From Inhella crocodyli (lineage in GTDB: Bacteria; Pseudomonadota; Gammaproteobacteria; Burkholderiales; Burkholderiaceae_C), in NCBI RefSeq assembly GCF_004004565.1, contig NZ_SACM01000003.1, positions 372,001-436,000 on the forward strand: a DNA stretch of 64,000 bases, in the 5' to 3' direction. A program made the translations under genes and the position numbers. Below, one piece after another: positions 1 to 8,610 of the stretch. A model generated the notes under the pieces. It did not search any database. It was not told the DNA's origin and was given only the letters and a program-made list of their open reading frames with translations. Each line of letters opens with the position of its first letter. The first letter of the stretch is position 1.

Positions 1-2
1 GC

Positions 3-2420
3 GAAGTGGCCGGGGTGGGCGGGTGGGAGCTTGAGATCGGGGCCGCCGGCCCGGTCTGGACCGACCAAACCTGCCGCATCCACGGGGTGCCCCCGGGGCA
101 CCGACCCAGCCTGGAAGAGGCCTTGGACTTCTATGCCCCCGAGGCCAAACCGGTCATCAGCGAGGCGGTGGCCCGGGCCCTGGCCACCGGAGGGGGCTGG
201 GACCTCGAACTCCCCGTCATCCGCCGCGACGGGCGCCGCATTTGGGCCCGCGCCGTGGGCCACGTCGAGATGCGCGACGGGCAAGCGGTTCGCCTGATGG
301 GCGCTTTCCAGGACATCACCGAGAAGCGCCGACAGGCCGACGAACTGCGCGGCGCTCACCAACGCATGCGCTTGGCGGCCGAGAGCGGCGGCATCGGCAT
401 CTGGGACTTTGAGGTGGCCACCTCGACCCTGACTTGGGACGCGCAGATGCACCGGCTCTACGACTCGCCCAACGACGGCCGCCCGTTGGGGCACGCCGAT
501 TGGCGCGATCGCATCCACCCCGAGGACGTGGGGCGCGCCGAGGCCGACCTGGCGCGCGCGCACGCCACGGGAGAGCCCTTCGACAGCGAGTTCCGCGTGG
601 TCTGGCGGGATGGCAGCGTTCACCACATGCGGGCCACCGCACTCATCGAGAAAGATGCCACCGGGCGCCCGCTCCGGACCGTGGGGGTCAACTGGGACGT
701 CACGCCCCTGCGGGAGATGGCGGCGCAATTGGCAGAGCAGCACGAGCTGCTGCACGTGACGCTCGAATCGATCGGCGACGCCGTGATCACCACCGACCAA
801 GCCGCCAAGGTGACCTGGCTGAACCCGGTGGCCGAACGGCTCACGGGCTGGCCCAAGGCCGAGGCCAGCGGTCGGCACTTGGACGAGGTCTTCCAGATCG
901 TCAACGAAGCCACCCGCCTTCCCGCCAAGAACCCCGTCCTGACCTGCCTGAGCGAAGGCAAGATCGTGGGCTTGGCCAACCACACCGTGCTCTTGGCGCG
1001 CGACGGCCAGGAGTACGGCATCGAAGACTCGGCCGCGCCCATCCGCCGGCCCGGGGGAGAAGTGCTCGGCGCTGTCTTGGTCTTCCACGACGTGACCGAG
1101 CAGCGCCGCATGAGCGGCGAGATGAGTTATCGCGCCACGCACGATCCGCTGACCGACCTGTTCAACCGCACCGAGCTCGACCAGCGCCTGCGCGCCTTGC
1201 TGCACGCGGCCCACGCCGACGGCAGCCAACACGCCCTGCTGTACATCGACCTGGACCAGTTCAAGGTGGTGAACGACACCTGCGGCCACAGCGCGGGGGA
1301 CGAGCTGTTGCAGCAGGTCGCGAAGCTCATGCAGCGCTGTGTGCGTTCGCGCGACGTGCTCGCGCGCTTGGGCGGTGACGAGTTCGGCGTGCTGCTGGAG
1401 CAATGCACCACGGAGCAGGCCATGCGCGTGGCGCAGAAGATCTGCGACGAGATGGAGCTCTTCCGGTTCGCACGGGGCGATCAACGCTTCCGGGTGGGGG
1501 CCAGCATCGGCCTGGTTCCCGTCGACCGGCGCTTTGCCACGCCCGCGCTCGTCATGCAAGCGGCCGACGCGGCCTGTTACTCGGCCAAAGAGAGCGGCCG
1601 AAACCGGGTGCACGAATGGGTCGAAACCGACGCCAACCTGGCGCACCGCCACGCCGAGATGCAGTGGTCCACGCGCTTGGAGCAAGCGCTGGACGACGAC
1701 GCCTTCGTCCTCTTCGGGCAGCGCATCGTTTCGTTGACCGAAGCCGACGTGGGCTTGCATGCGGAGTTGCTGCTGCGCTTGCCCGACGGGCGCGGCGGCT
1801 ACCACCCCCCGGGCTTGTTCTTGCCCGCTGCCGAGCGCTACCACTTGGCGTCGCGCATCGACCGCTGGGTGCTGCGTCAGGTCATCGACTGCCTGCAGCG
1901 CTCGCCCGACCGCGAGCGCTTGGGGCTGCTCAGCATCAACCTCTCGGGGCAGTCGGTGGGCGACCGGGCGTTCCACGCCCACGCCCTGGCGCTGCTGCGG
2001 GAGGCGGGCGCCTCGATTTGCGAGCGCTTGTGCCTGGAGATCACCGAGACGGCCGCCGTGACCAACATGACCGACGCGTCGCAGTTCGTGCGCCAGGTGC
2101 GCGAGCTTGGCGTGCGCGTTGCGCTCGACGACTTTGGCGCTGGCGCGTCGTCCTTCGGCTACCTGAAGCAGCTTCAGGTGGACTTTCTCAAGATCGACGG
2201 GCAGTTTGTGAAGGACGTCATCGACGATCCGCTCGACGCGGTGGCCGTGCGCAGCTTTGTAGAGGTGGCCGCGGTGGTGGGTGTGCGAACGGTGGCCGAG
2301 TTCGTGGACCGAGCGGAAGTGATGGCGCGTGTCCGCGAGATGGGCGTGGGCCATGCGCAGGGCTTCCACCTGCACAAGCCCGAGCCTTTGACGCAGTTGA
2401 TGGCCACTTACCGGACGTGA
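3..2420 (+). CDS. PAS-PAS-PAS-GGDEF-EAL cyclic-di-GMP signalling protein (5' end outside window)
   Basis: The frame is open to the left edge of the window, so the N-terminus is missing; the first in-window GTG (position 6) is inside a PAS domain and is not the real start. Visible order: PAS (about residues 1-110), PAS (115-235), PAS (245-370), GGDEF (375-545), EAL (560-800). The GGDEF site is canonical (LGGDEF), with an RxxD inhibitory site (RSRD) five residues before it, so diguanylate cyclase activity with product inhibition is plausible. The EAL signature reads AELLLR, keeping the metal-binding Glu; DDFGAGASSFGYL and QGFHLHKP are typical phosphodiesterase segments. The family makes and/or breaks c-di-GMP in response to PAS-sensed cues. 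The downstream gene overlaps its stop codon (GTGA), suggesting co-transcription. Confidence 0.9.
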   Translation, partial: EVAGVGGWELEIGAAGPVWTDQTCRIHGVPPGHRPSLEEALDFYAPEAKPVISEAVARALATGGGWDLELPVIRRDGRRIWARAVGHVEMRDGQAVRLMGAFQDITEKRRQADELRGAHQRMRLAAESGGIGIWDFEVATSTLTWDAQMHRLYDSPNDGRPLGHADWRDRIHPEDVGRAEADLARAHATGEPFDSEFRVVWRDGSVHHMRATALIEKDATGRPLRTVGVNWDVTPLREMAAQLAEQHELLHVTLESIGDAVITTDQAAKVTWLNPVAERLTGWPKAEASGRHLDEVFQIVNEATRLPAKNPVLTCLSEGKIVGLANHTVLLARDGQEYGIEDSAAPIRRPGGEVLGAVLVFHDVTEQRRMSGEMSYRATHDPLTDLFNRTELDQRLRALLHAAHADGSQHALLYIDLDQFKVVNDTCGHSAGDELLQQVAKLMQRCVRSRDVLARLGGDEFGVLLEQCTTEQAMRVAQKICDEMELFRFARGDQRFRVGASIGLVPVDRRFATPALVMQAADAACYSAKESGRNRVHEWVETDANLAHRHAEMQWSTRLEQALDDDAFVLFGQRIVSLTEADVGLHAELLLRLPDGRGGYHPPGLFLPAAERYHLASRIDRWVLRQVIDCLQRSPDRERLGLLSINLSGQSVGDRAFHAHALALLREAGASICERLCLEITETAAVTNMTDASQFVRQVRELGVRVALDDFGAGASSFGYLKQLQVDFLKIDGQFVKDVIDDPLDAVAVRSFVEVAAVVGVRTVAEFVDRAEVMARVREMGVGHAQGFHLHKPEPLTQLMATYRT

Positions 2421-3325
2421 GCGTCGGCGGCGTCACCACGCTGGCCGTGCAGCACGAACGCACGCTGTGGGTGCGAGGCGCCGGCGACGCCCAAGCCCGC
2501 CCGCTGTGCGCCGCCAGCGGCCTCGTGCTTTTGGGCCAGCGCGCCTTCGTGGTGGCCGACGACGTGCTGGACCTGGCCAGCTTCGCACTGGACGCCCCCT
2601 CGGAACCCGGGCAAACCTGGCGGCTGTTCGACGGCACCCTGCCCGAGGACCCTGCCGCGCGCAAGGCCGCCAAGCCCGATGCCGAGTCCCTGCTGCACCT
2701 GCCGCCCAGCCCCGAGCACCCGCACGGCGCGCTGCTGGCCCTGGGCTCGGGCTCGCGGGCCACGCGCTTTCGCGGTGCGCGCTTGGCGCTGGGCCCCGAC
2801 GGCCTGCCCCACGGGCCGGCGCAGCCGCAGGACCTGCATCCTTGGTTTGACACTTGGATGCCCAAGGTGCACGAGCCCAACGTCGAAGGCGCGTTCGTGC
2901 AGGGTGAGGAACTCGTGCTGCTGCAGCGCCGCAACGGCCACGCCGGCACCAACGCCACCGTGACTGGGCCCTGGCCGCCAGCGCCGGGCTGCGAACCCCG
3001 CGTCACGCGCTGGGATTTGGGCTTGCTCGACGGCGTGCCCTTGGGCTTCACCGACGGCTGCGCCTTGCCCGATGGCGGCTGGCTCTTCAGCGCCGCGGCC
3101 GAAGACACCGACGACGCCTACCAAGATGGTCGCTGCACCGGCTCCGTGCTGGGTCGCGTGGGGCCCGACGGCGCGCTGCGCGGGCGGTGGACCTTGTCGG
3201 TCACGGCCAAAGTCGAGGGCGTGGCGGTGCAGGCGCTGGCGTCCGGTTGGCGCGTGTGGATGGTGACCGACGCGGACGACCCGACCCAGGCGGCGAGTTT
3301 GCTGAGCGTGGTGCTGCCGGGCTAA
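2417..3325 (+). CDS. DUF6929-like conserved hypothetical protein
   Basis: The gene starts with GTG overlapping the TGA of the GGDEF-EAL gene, so the two are translationally coupled. The protein is about 302 aa with no clear signal peptide or membrane segment. It has a repeated pattern of short hydrophobic strands with Gly/Asp turns (for example LLALGSGSRATRFRGARLAL), as in beta-propeller-like folds. The features ADDVLDLASF, LPEDPAARKAAKPDAE and LLALGSGSR fit my memory of the DUF6929 family, whose function is unknown. Coupling to a c-di-GMP enzyme is suggestive but does not assign a role. An upstream start in the same frame would run inside the EAL gene and is rejected. Confidence 0.65.
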   Translation: MSVGGVTTLAVQHERTLWVRGAGDAQARPLCAASGLVLLGQRAFVVADDVLDLASFALDAPSEPGQTWRLFDGTLPEDPAARKAAKPDAESLLHLPPSPEHPHGALLALGSGSRATRFRGARLALGPDGLPHGPAQPQDLHPWFDTWMPKVHEPNVEGAFVQGEELVLLQRRNGHAGTNATVTGPWPPAPGCEPRVTRWDLGLLDGVPLGFTDGCALPDGGWLFSAAAEDTDDAYQDGRCTGSVLGRVGPDGALRGRWTLSVTAKVEGVAVQALASGWRVWMVTDADDPTQAASLLSVVLPG

Positions 3326-3329
3326 GGCC

Positions 3330-3641
3330 TCACCAAGCCCGCTGCCGCGTCACGACCTCCCACCACATCCGCCAGTCGCCCATCAGGCTGTAGAGCGGGT
3401 AGCGGAAGGTGGCCGGCTTGTTGTGCTCGAAGAAGAAGTGGCCCACCCAGGCGAAGGCGTAACCCTGCAACAGCGCCACGAGTGCCCACCAGGGATTGGC
3501 CGTGAGCACCGCAGTGAGCAGCAGGGCCAGCGCCAGGCTGGTGCCCACGACGTGCAGCCGGCGCGAGGTGGCGTTGGCGTGCTCGCTCAGGTAATACGGG
3601 TAAAAGTCTTGGAAGCGGGTGTAGCGGGCGGTGTCGGTCAT
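3330..3641 (-). CDS. Mpo1-like (DUF962) small membrane protein
   Basis: A 103-aa protein starting at MTDTARYTRF. It carries the family pattern: an N-terminal YYLSEHANATSRRLHVVGT segment, two hydrophobic helices (about residues 33-48 and 50-66), then GHFFFEHNKPATFRYPLYSLMGDWRMW near the C-terminus. The conserved His residues (H21, H30, H68, H73) match the DUF962/Mpo1 family. The yeast member is an Fe(II)-dependent dioxygenase acting on 2-hydroxy fatty acids; activity of bacterial members is less certain. The gene converges on the DUF6929-like gene with a 4-base gap. A longer open frame extends upstream to 3971 but has noncoding-like composition. Confidence 0.85.
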   Translation of the reverse strand: MTDTARYTRFQDFYPYYLSEHANATSRRLHVVGTSLALALLLTAVLTANPWWALVALLQGYAFAWVGHFFFEHNKPATFRYPLYSLMGDWRMWWEVVTRQRAW

Positions 3642-4025
3642 GGCATGGGCCGGGCCATTCGGGGCCCCGAGCTTGCGCCCAAGCCGGCGAGCGCCGCCTC
3701 GGGAATGCCCCGGACCCCAGGGGCGGCTGGGGCGCGAGGCTTCGATTCGTCGCCCAGGCGCCGGGCTTCGTCGCCGATTCCCGGGCTTCGTCGCCCCAGT
3801 GCTGCGACGAGGCTGGCGGGTGGGTAAGGTGCGCCCCATCCCCTGCCGATGCACGGGACCGAAGCCCCCAGCGCGCCACCTCGGCCGCCGGGGCGGGACG
3901 CCGGGGCCCTCCTGCCCACCAGGAGCCCGGCGGGCAGGCCCTCCGTCACGGGGGATCGCTTGGAACGCCACCCCGCCCCCGACGGACCCAGGGGTGCGCC
4001 GGTGGGTGGAGTGGCCGGCCGGCCC
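3642..4025. other. Intergenic region without a recognisable gene
   Basis: A 384-base gap between two leftward genes. I see no convincing ORF with a ribosome-binding site and no clear terminator with a T-run. It contains the short direct repeat listed separately (3761-3795). It should hold the promoter of the Mpo1-like gene, but I could not identify convincing -35/-10 boxes. Confidence 0.4.
3761..3795. repeat. Two 15-bp direct repeats with 20-bp period
   Basis: CCGGGCTTCGTCGCC occurs at 3761-3775 and again at 3781-3795, separated by GATTC, so the spacing is about two helical turns. A degenerate third copy (GGCTTCGattCGTCGCC) lies just upstream, around 3738-3754. A regularly spaced repeat in a gap upstream of a leftward gene could bind a regulator, or it could be a chance tandem duplication. 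Confidence 0.6.
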
Positions 4026-6185
4026 TCAGCCCGGCAAGTTCCAGCGGCCGTCGCGCACCGCCTCGCACCACACGGCGAAGGCCTCGGCGCTCAAGGGGCG
4101 CGACAACCAATAGCCTTGCGCCACCTCGCAGCCCAGCTGGCGCAGGCGCTCGGCCTGCGCCACCGTCTCCAGGCCCTCGGCCACCAGGTTCAATTCCATG
4201 GCCTCGGCGATGGAGACGATGGCCCGGGTGAGCGAGCGGTCGTCGGTGTCCGAGTCCAGGCGGCTGACGAAGCTGCGGTCGAGCTTGAGCTCCGACACCG
4301 GCAAGCGGCGCAGGTAACTGAGGCTGGAGTAGCCGGTGCCGAAATCGTCGATGGACACGCCCACGCCCATGGCCCGCAGCGCGCTGAGCTGGGAGACGGC
4401 GCGGCGGTCCTGGGCCTCGTCGAGCATCAGGCGCTCGGTCACCTCCAGGGTCAGGCCCTCGGGCGGCAGTGCGTGCTGGGTCAGCGCCGCCTGCACATCG
4501 GCCACCACGTCGTCGTGCACAAAGCGGCTGGGCGACACGTTCACCGCCAGGCCGGGCACGGCCAGGCCCTGGTCCCGCCAAGCGGCCCATTGGGCGCAGG
4601 CGGCGCGCAGCACCCAGGCGTCGATGGCGTTGACCAGGCCGCATTCCTCGGCCAGGGGGATGAAGCGGTCGGGCGGGATCCACCCCCGCCCCGGGCACGG
4701 CCAGCGCAGCAGCACCTCGGCGCCCAGCAAGGCCCCGCTGCGCAGGTGCACCTTGGGTTGGAAGTGCAGCTGCAAGCCGCCTTCGGCCAGGGCCTTGCGC
4801 AGCTCGGCCTCCATCCAGCTCTTCTCTTCCAGGGCGCGCGCCATGGCGGGGGTGAAGCCGCGCGCGCACTGGCGCCCCGCGGCCTTGGCCTGTACCAGTG
4901 CGAGGTCGGCGTGCTTGAGCAAGCTCTCCAAGGTGTGCCCGTCGTCGGGGAAGAGGCTGAAGCCGATGCTCATGCCCAAGCGCACCTCGTGCCCGCGCAC
5001 GGCGGGCCAGGCGGCGTCCATCGCGGCGCACAGAGCGTCGGCCGTGTGCGTGGCGGCCTCGCGATCGGCCTCGGGCAGCAGCACCACGAACTCGTCGTCG
5101 CCCAGGCGAGCCAGGGTGTCCAGGCCGGGCAGGCTTTGCGCCAGGCGGCGGGCCACCGCGCGCAGCACCTCGTTGCCGGCGGCGTGGCCCTGCAACTCGT
5201 TGATGGCCTTGAAGCGGTCCAGGTCCATCAGCAACACGGCCGCGCTGGCCCCGGCCGCCTGCAAGCGCTGCAGTTGGGCTTCGGCCCGGCGCGTGAACAG
5301 GCCGCGGTTGGGCAGGCCGGTGGTCGGGTCGAAGTAGGCCAGGCGCTCGATGCGGGTCTCGTGCTCGTGGTGCAACAGGGCCACGCGGCACAGCTGCGTG
5401 CAGGCTTGAACCAACAGGCGGTGGTAGGGGTCAACGGCCGCTTCTTGCCAGTAGTACAGCGCGAAAGTGGCGCCCACGCGTTCGGCGTCGAGCATCACCG
5501 GCGTGGACCAGCACGAGGCCAGGCCGTAGCCCAGGGCCAGCTCCTTGTACGCCGCCCAGAGCGGGTCGGTGGCGATGGAGCGCACCTCGACGGGCTCCTT
5601 GCGCCATGCGGCGGTGCCGCAAGAACCGGCTTGCGGGCCGATCAGAGCGCCTTCCAACGCGGCCGAGTACGCGCTGGGCAGGCTGGGGGCCGCCAGGGGG
5701 TGCACGCGGCCTTGCTCGTCCACGGCCAGCACGGTGCAGGCCACCCCGGGCGCCACGGCCTCCACCTCGCGGCACAGGCGGTCCATCACCTCGGGCAGGG
5801 GGCGGGCGGTGGCCACGGCCTCGAGCACGGCGCGCTGGATGCCGTCGATGGCGGCGCGTTCGCTGACGTCCACGCGCGGCCACACGCTCAAGACCCAGCC
5901 CTCGCCCTGGGGCGCGGCATCGGCCTGCACGGTGACGGGCAAGGGCTCGCCCTGAGCGCGGCGCAGCACGCTGGCCCGCGCCGGGCCGTGCTCGCCTTCC
6001 ACCCAACGGGCCCAGGTTTCGGGCTGCAGCAAGGGGAGCGCGCCAGGGTCCAGGCCCTCCTGGCCCACCCAGGCCCGCAAGCTGGCGTTGAGGCGCAGCA
6101 CGCGCCCCTGGGCGTCCAACCAGGCCAGGCCGACGTCGTGGTGGGTGCGTTCAAGCGGTGGCATGCGCTGGGTCTCCCTGGCCAA
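4026..6185 (-). CDS. PAS/GAF-GGDEF-EAL protein, probably a c-di-GMP phosphodiesterase
   Basis: 719 aa. The order is a short PAS-like N-terminus (about 15-115), a GAF-type sensor (125-275), GGDEF (285-450) and EAL (460-715). The GGDEF motif is altered to GDDEF (LARLGDDEF) and there is no RxxD site before it, so cyclase activity is doubtful. The EAL half looks intact: GAEVLLRW keeps the catalytic Glu, followed by VNVSPSRF, EVTERLML, IDDFGTGYSSLSYLRRL and AEGLETVAQ. The protein therefore probably degrades c-di-GMP, with the degenerate GGDEF as a regulatory nucleotide-binding domain. The first Met (6185) is used; a second (MPPLER, 6164) is also possible. It faces the P450 gene divergently. Confidence 0.88.
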   Translation of the reverse strand: MARETQRMPPLERTHHDVGLAWLDAQGRVLRLNASLRAWVGQEGLDPGALPLLQPETWARWVEGEHGPARASVLRRAQGEPLPVTVQADAAPQGEGWVLSVWPRVDVSERAAIDGIQRAVLEAVATARPLPEVMDRLCREVEAVAPGVACTVLAVDEQGRVHPLAAPSLPSAYSAALEGALIGPQAGSCGTAAWRKEPVEVRSIATDPLWAAYKELALGYGLASCWSTPVMLDAERVGATFALYYWQEAAVDPYHRLLVQACTQLCRVALLHHEHETRIERLAYFDPTTGLPNRGLFTRRAEAQLQRLQAAGASAAVLLMDLDRFKAINELQGHAAGNEVLRAVARRLAQSLPGLDTLARLGDDEFVVLLPEADREAATHTADALCAAMDAAWPAVRGHEVRLGMSIGFSLFPDDGHTLESLLKHADLALVQAKAAGRQCARGFTPAMARALEEKSWMEAELRKALAEGGLQLHFQPKVHLRSGALLGAEVLLRWPCPGRGWIPPDRFIPLAEECGLVNAIDAWVLRAACAQWAAWRDQGLAVPGLAVNVSPSRFVHDDVVADVQAALTQHALPPEGLTLEVTERLMLDEAQDRRAVSQLSALRAMGVGVSIDDFGTGYSSLSYLRRLPVSELKLDRSFVSRLDSDTDDRSLTRAIVSIAEAMELNLVAEGLETVAQAERLRQLGCEVAQGYWLSRPLSAEAFAVWCEAVRDGRWNLPG

Positions 6186-6310
6186 GCTGCAAAGGCCTTG
6201 ACGCTATCGCAGCCCAGCGCCTGGCGCCAGCCGTTGACCCCTTGGGGCCCAGGAATTCCTCGGAATCGTGCGGTCGTTCCGGCGCCGAGGACTGCCCCTA
6301 GCATCCCGGC

Positions 6311-7810
6311 ATGGCCAACGCCCCCGATGCCCTTCACGTCGACCGCACCGCCGAGGGGGCGGTCCCGCCGCCGCGGGCGGTGCGCACCTTCGACGCCCTG
6401 CCCGGCCCGCGCCGGCTGCCCCTGCTGGGCAACCTGTGGCAGGTCCAACCCACGCGCTTTCACCAACAGCTGGAGGCCTGGTGCCGCCGCTACGGGCCGG
6501 TGTTCCGGCTGCAGCTGGGGCGCCACGGGCGCGTGGTGGTGGTGGGGGAGCACGCGGCCATCGCCCAGGTGCTGCGCGACCGCCCAGAGGGCTTCCGGCG
6601 CACCGAACGCTTGCAGGACATCTGGCTCGAAATGGGCCTGCTGCCCGGCGTGTTCGGCGCCAATGGGGAGGTCTGGCAACGCCAACGGCGCATGGTCATG
6701 CACGGCTTCGACCCCGCCCACGTGCGCCGCTACCACCCGCAGCTGCAGCGCGTGGCCGATCGCCTGGTGGCCCGCTGGCAGGGGGCGGCCGCGGCGAATC
6801 AGGCCATCGACCTGCAGGGCGATTTGATGCGCTTCACCGTGGACGCCATCGCCGGGCTGGCCTTCGGCGCCGAGGTGGACACGCTGTCGAGCGACGAGGA
6901 CGTCATCCAACGCCACCTCAACCGCCTGTTCCCCGTGCTCTTTCGGCGCGTGTTTTCGCCGCTGCCCCTTTGGCGCTGGTGGCCGAACGCCGACGACCGC
7001 GCGCTGCCGGCGACCGTGGCCGCGGTCAATGCGGCGGTGGACGGCTTCGTGCGCGAGGCCCGCGCCCGCTTGGCCGCCGACCCCACCCTGCGCGAAGCAC
7101 CGCGCAACCTGCTCGAGGCCATGCTGGTGGCGGCCGACCTGCCCGACAGCGGCATCGACGACGCCCAGGTGGCCGGCAACGTGCTGACCATGCTGCTGGC
7201 CGGCGAGGACACCACGGCCAACACCCTGGCCTGGCTGATCCACCTGCTGTGGCAGCACCCGGCCGAGCTGCAGCGGGCGGTGGACGAGGTGCGCCGCGTC
7301 TGCCCCGCCGGCCGCGCGGCGAGCCTGGACGAGTTGGCGCAACTCGAACACCTGGAAGCCTGCACCCACGAGGCCATGCGCCTCAAGCCGGTGGCCCCGA
7401 TGAACGCCTTGCAAGCCCTGCGGCCGACGGTGTTGGCCGGTGTGCAGATCGAACCCGGCATGCTGGTCATGGCCGCGATGCGCCACGACCCGATGAACGA
7501 GGCCTTGGTGCCCGAGGCGGCGGCCTTCCGGCCCGAGCGCTGGCGCGGCCAGGGCGGTGCCGTCGAGGCGGCGCACCACCCCAAGCGCGTGTCCATGCCC
7601 TTCGGCGCCGGCCCGCGCATCTGCCCCGGCCGCTACCTGGCCCTGTTGGAGATCAAGACCGCCATGGCCGCCTTGCTGGCGAACTTCGACCTGGCCCACG
7701 TGGGCACGGTGGACGGCCGACCGCCCGAAGAGGTGCTGCACCTGGCCATGGCCCCCAAGGGCCTTCGCATGCGCCTGCGCGCTCGCGCGCAGGGTTGGGA
7801 CCGCGCCTGA
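6311..7810 (+). CDS. Cytochrome P450
   Basis: 499 aa, with no N-terminal membrane anchor, as in soluble bacterial P450s. Visible landmarks are the oxygen-activating helix AGEDTT (about residues 297-302), the K-helix ExxR (EAMR, about 355), and the haem-binding loop FGAGPRICPG with the ligand Cys at about residue 438. The opening (PGPRRLPLLGNLWQ, then FHQQLEAWCRRYGPVFRLQLG) resembles eukaryote-like class P450s seen in some proteobacteria. The substrate cannot be read from the sequence, and no ferredoxin or reductase lies beside it. Its stop codon abuts the stop of the convergent solute-binding protein gene with no gap. Confidence 0.93.
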   Translation: MANAPDALHVDRTAEGAVPPPRAVRTFDALPGPRRLPLLGNLWQVQPTRFHQQLEAWCRRYGPVFRLQLGRHGRVVVVGEHAAIAQVLRDRPEGFRRTERLQDIWLEMGLLPGVFGANGEVWQRQRRMVMHGFDPAHVRRYHPQLQRVADRLVARWQGAAAANQAIDLQGDLMRFTVDAIAGLAFGAEVDTLSSDEDVIQRHLNRLFPVLFRRVFSPLPLWRWWPNADDRALPATVAAVNAAVDGFVREARARLAADPTLREAPRNLLEAMLVAADLPDSGIDDAQVAGNVLTMLLAGEDTTANTLAWLIHLLWQHPAELQRAVDEVRRVCPAGRAASLDELAQLEHLEACTHEAMRLKPVAPMNALQALRPTVLAGVQIEPGMLVMAAMRHDPMNEALVPEAAAFRPERWRGQGGAVEAAHHPKRVSMPFGAGPRICPGRYLALLEIKTAMAALLANFDLAHVGTVDGRPPEEVLHLAMAPKGLRMRLRARAQGWDRA

Positions 7811-8563
7811 TCAGGCGCGCAGGTAGCGGTCGTAAATGGCCTGGAACCGGCCGTTGGCCTTGAGCAGGCGCAGGCCGGCGTTGAAGTCGTCGCGCACCGC
7901 CGTGCTGCGAAATACCGGGCGGTAGTCCAGCGGGTTGACCTGGGTGAAGTCTTGCTCGACCACCGGGCGCAGCGCCGGGCCGGCCGGGTCTCGGGCGGCT
8001 TGCTTGACGAAGTAGCGAAAGATCGTCCGGTCGCTCAACACCACGTCGCAGCGGCCCAGCATCAACAGGCGCACGTGCACCGCCTGGTCGTTGATCTCGC
8101 TGTAATGGCCGGCGGCCCGCACCGGCTCCAGCCACGCCGGGAAGCGCGACAGCGCCCCCGGGAACGAGACCACCCTCAGGCCGTCCAGGTCGCGGGGCTG
8201 GCGCAGCTTGAGCGCCCGCTCGCGCAGGGTGATGAGCACGTTGTCGTACACGACGGCCGTGTCGCCATGGTGCCCGCCGTACTGCGTCAGGTCCTGGCCC
8301 AGGTCGGTCATGGTCGCGTCCACGGTGCCGGCTTTGAACTCCAAGGGCACGCGCGCGAACGGGAAAAACAGGGGCTCGAGCGTGTGGCCGCGCAACGCCA
8401 AGGCCTCGCGGAACACGTCGACCTCGATGCCCGACGCGGTCTGCGGGAAGCAAAACGGCGGGATCTTCTCGCCGAAGGCCATGCGCACGGTCAGGCCCTT
8501 CGCTGCCGCACTGAGCGGCAGCGCGGCCCCCAGCAGCAGGCGTCGGCGCAGGGACGGGTTCAT
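7811..8563 (-). CDS. Periplasmic solute-binding protein, family 3 (amino-acid type)
   Basis: 250 aa. The N-terminus (MNPSLRRRLLLGAALPLSAAA) looks like a twin-arginine-type signal peptide. The mature part follows the SBP_bac_3 pattern: PPFCFPQTASGIEVDVFREAL near the N-terminus, the VDATMTDLGQD segment, and a C-terminal LKANGRFQAIYDRYL. This family binds amino acids or similar small ligands for ABC import or acts as a sensor. No permease or ATPase gene lies next to it, so it may be an orphan binding protein. It converges on the P450 gene and lies 47 bases downstream of the Gfo/Idh/MocA gene on the same strand. Confidence 0.8.
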   Translation of the reverse strand: MNPSLRRRLLLGAALPLSAAAKGLTVRMAFGEKIPPFCFPQTASGIEVDVFREALALRGHTLEPLFFPFARVPLEFKAGTVDATMTDLGQDLTQYGGHHGDTAVVYDNVLITLRERALKLRQPRDLDGLRVVSFPGALSRFPAWLEPVRAAGHYSEINDQAVHVRLLMLGRCDVVLSDRTIFRYFVKQAARDPAGPALRPVVEQDFTQVNPLDYRPVFRSTAVRDDFNAGLRLLKANGRFQAIYDRYLRA

Positions 8564-8610
8564 GCCCCGATGCTAGGCCCCTGCAGAAGGGGCGCGCGTC
8601 GGGGTCGACC

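Noticed and set aside
3849-6827. 992-codon open frame on the plus strand opposite the GAF-GGDEF-EAL gene
   Set aside because: It is antisense to a well-conserved gene and its His/Gln/Gly-rich translation shows no domain; long antisense frames are expected at this G+C content.
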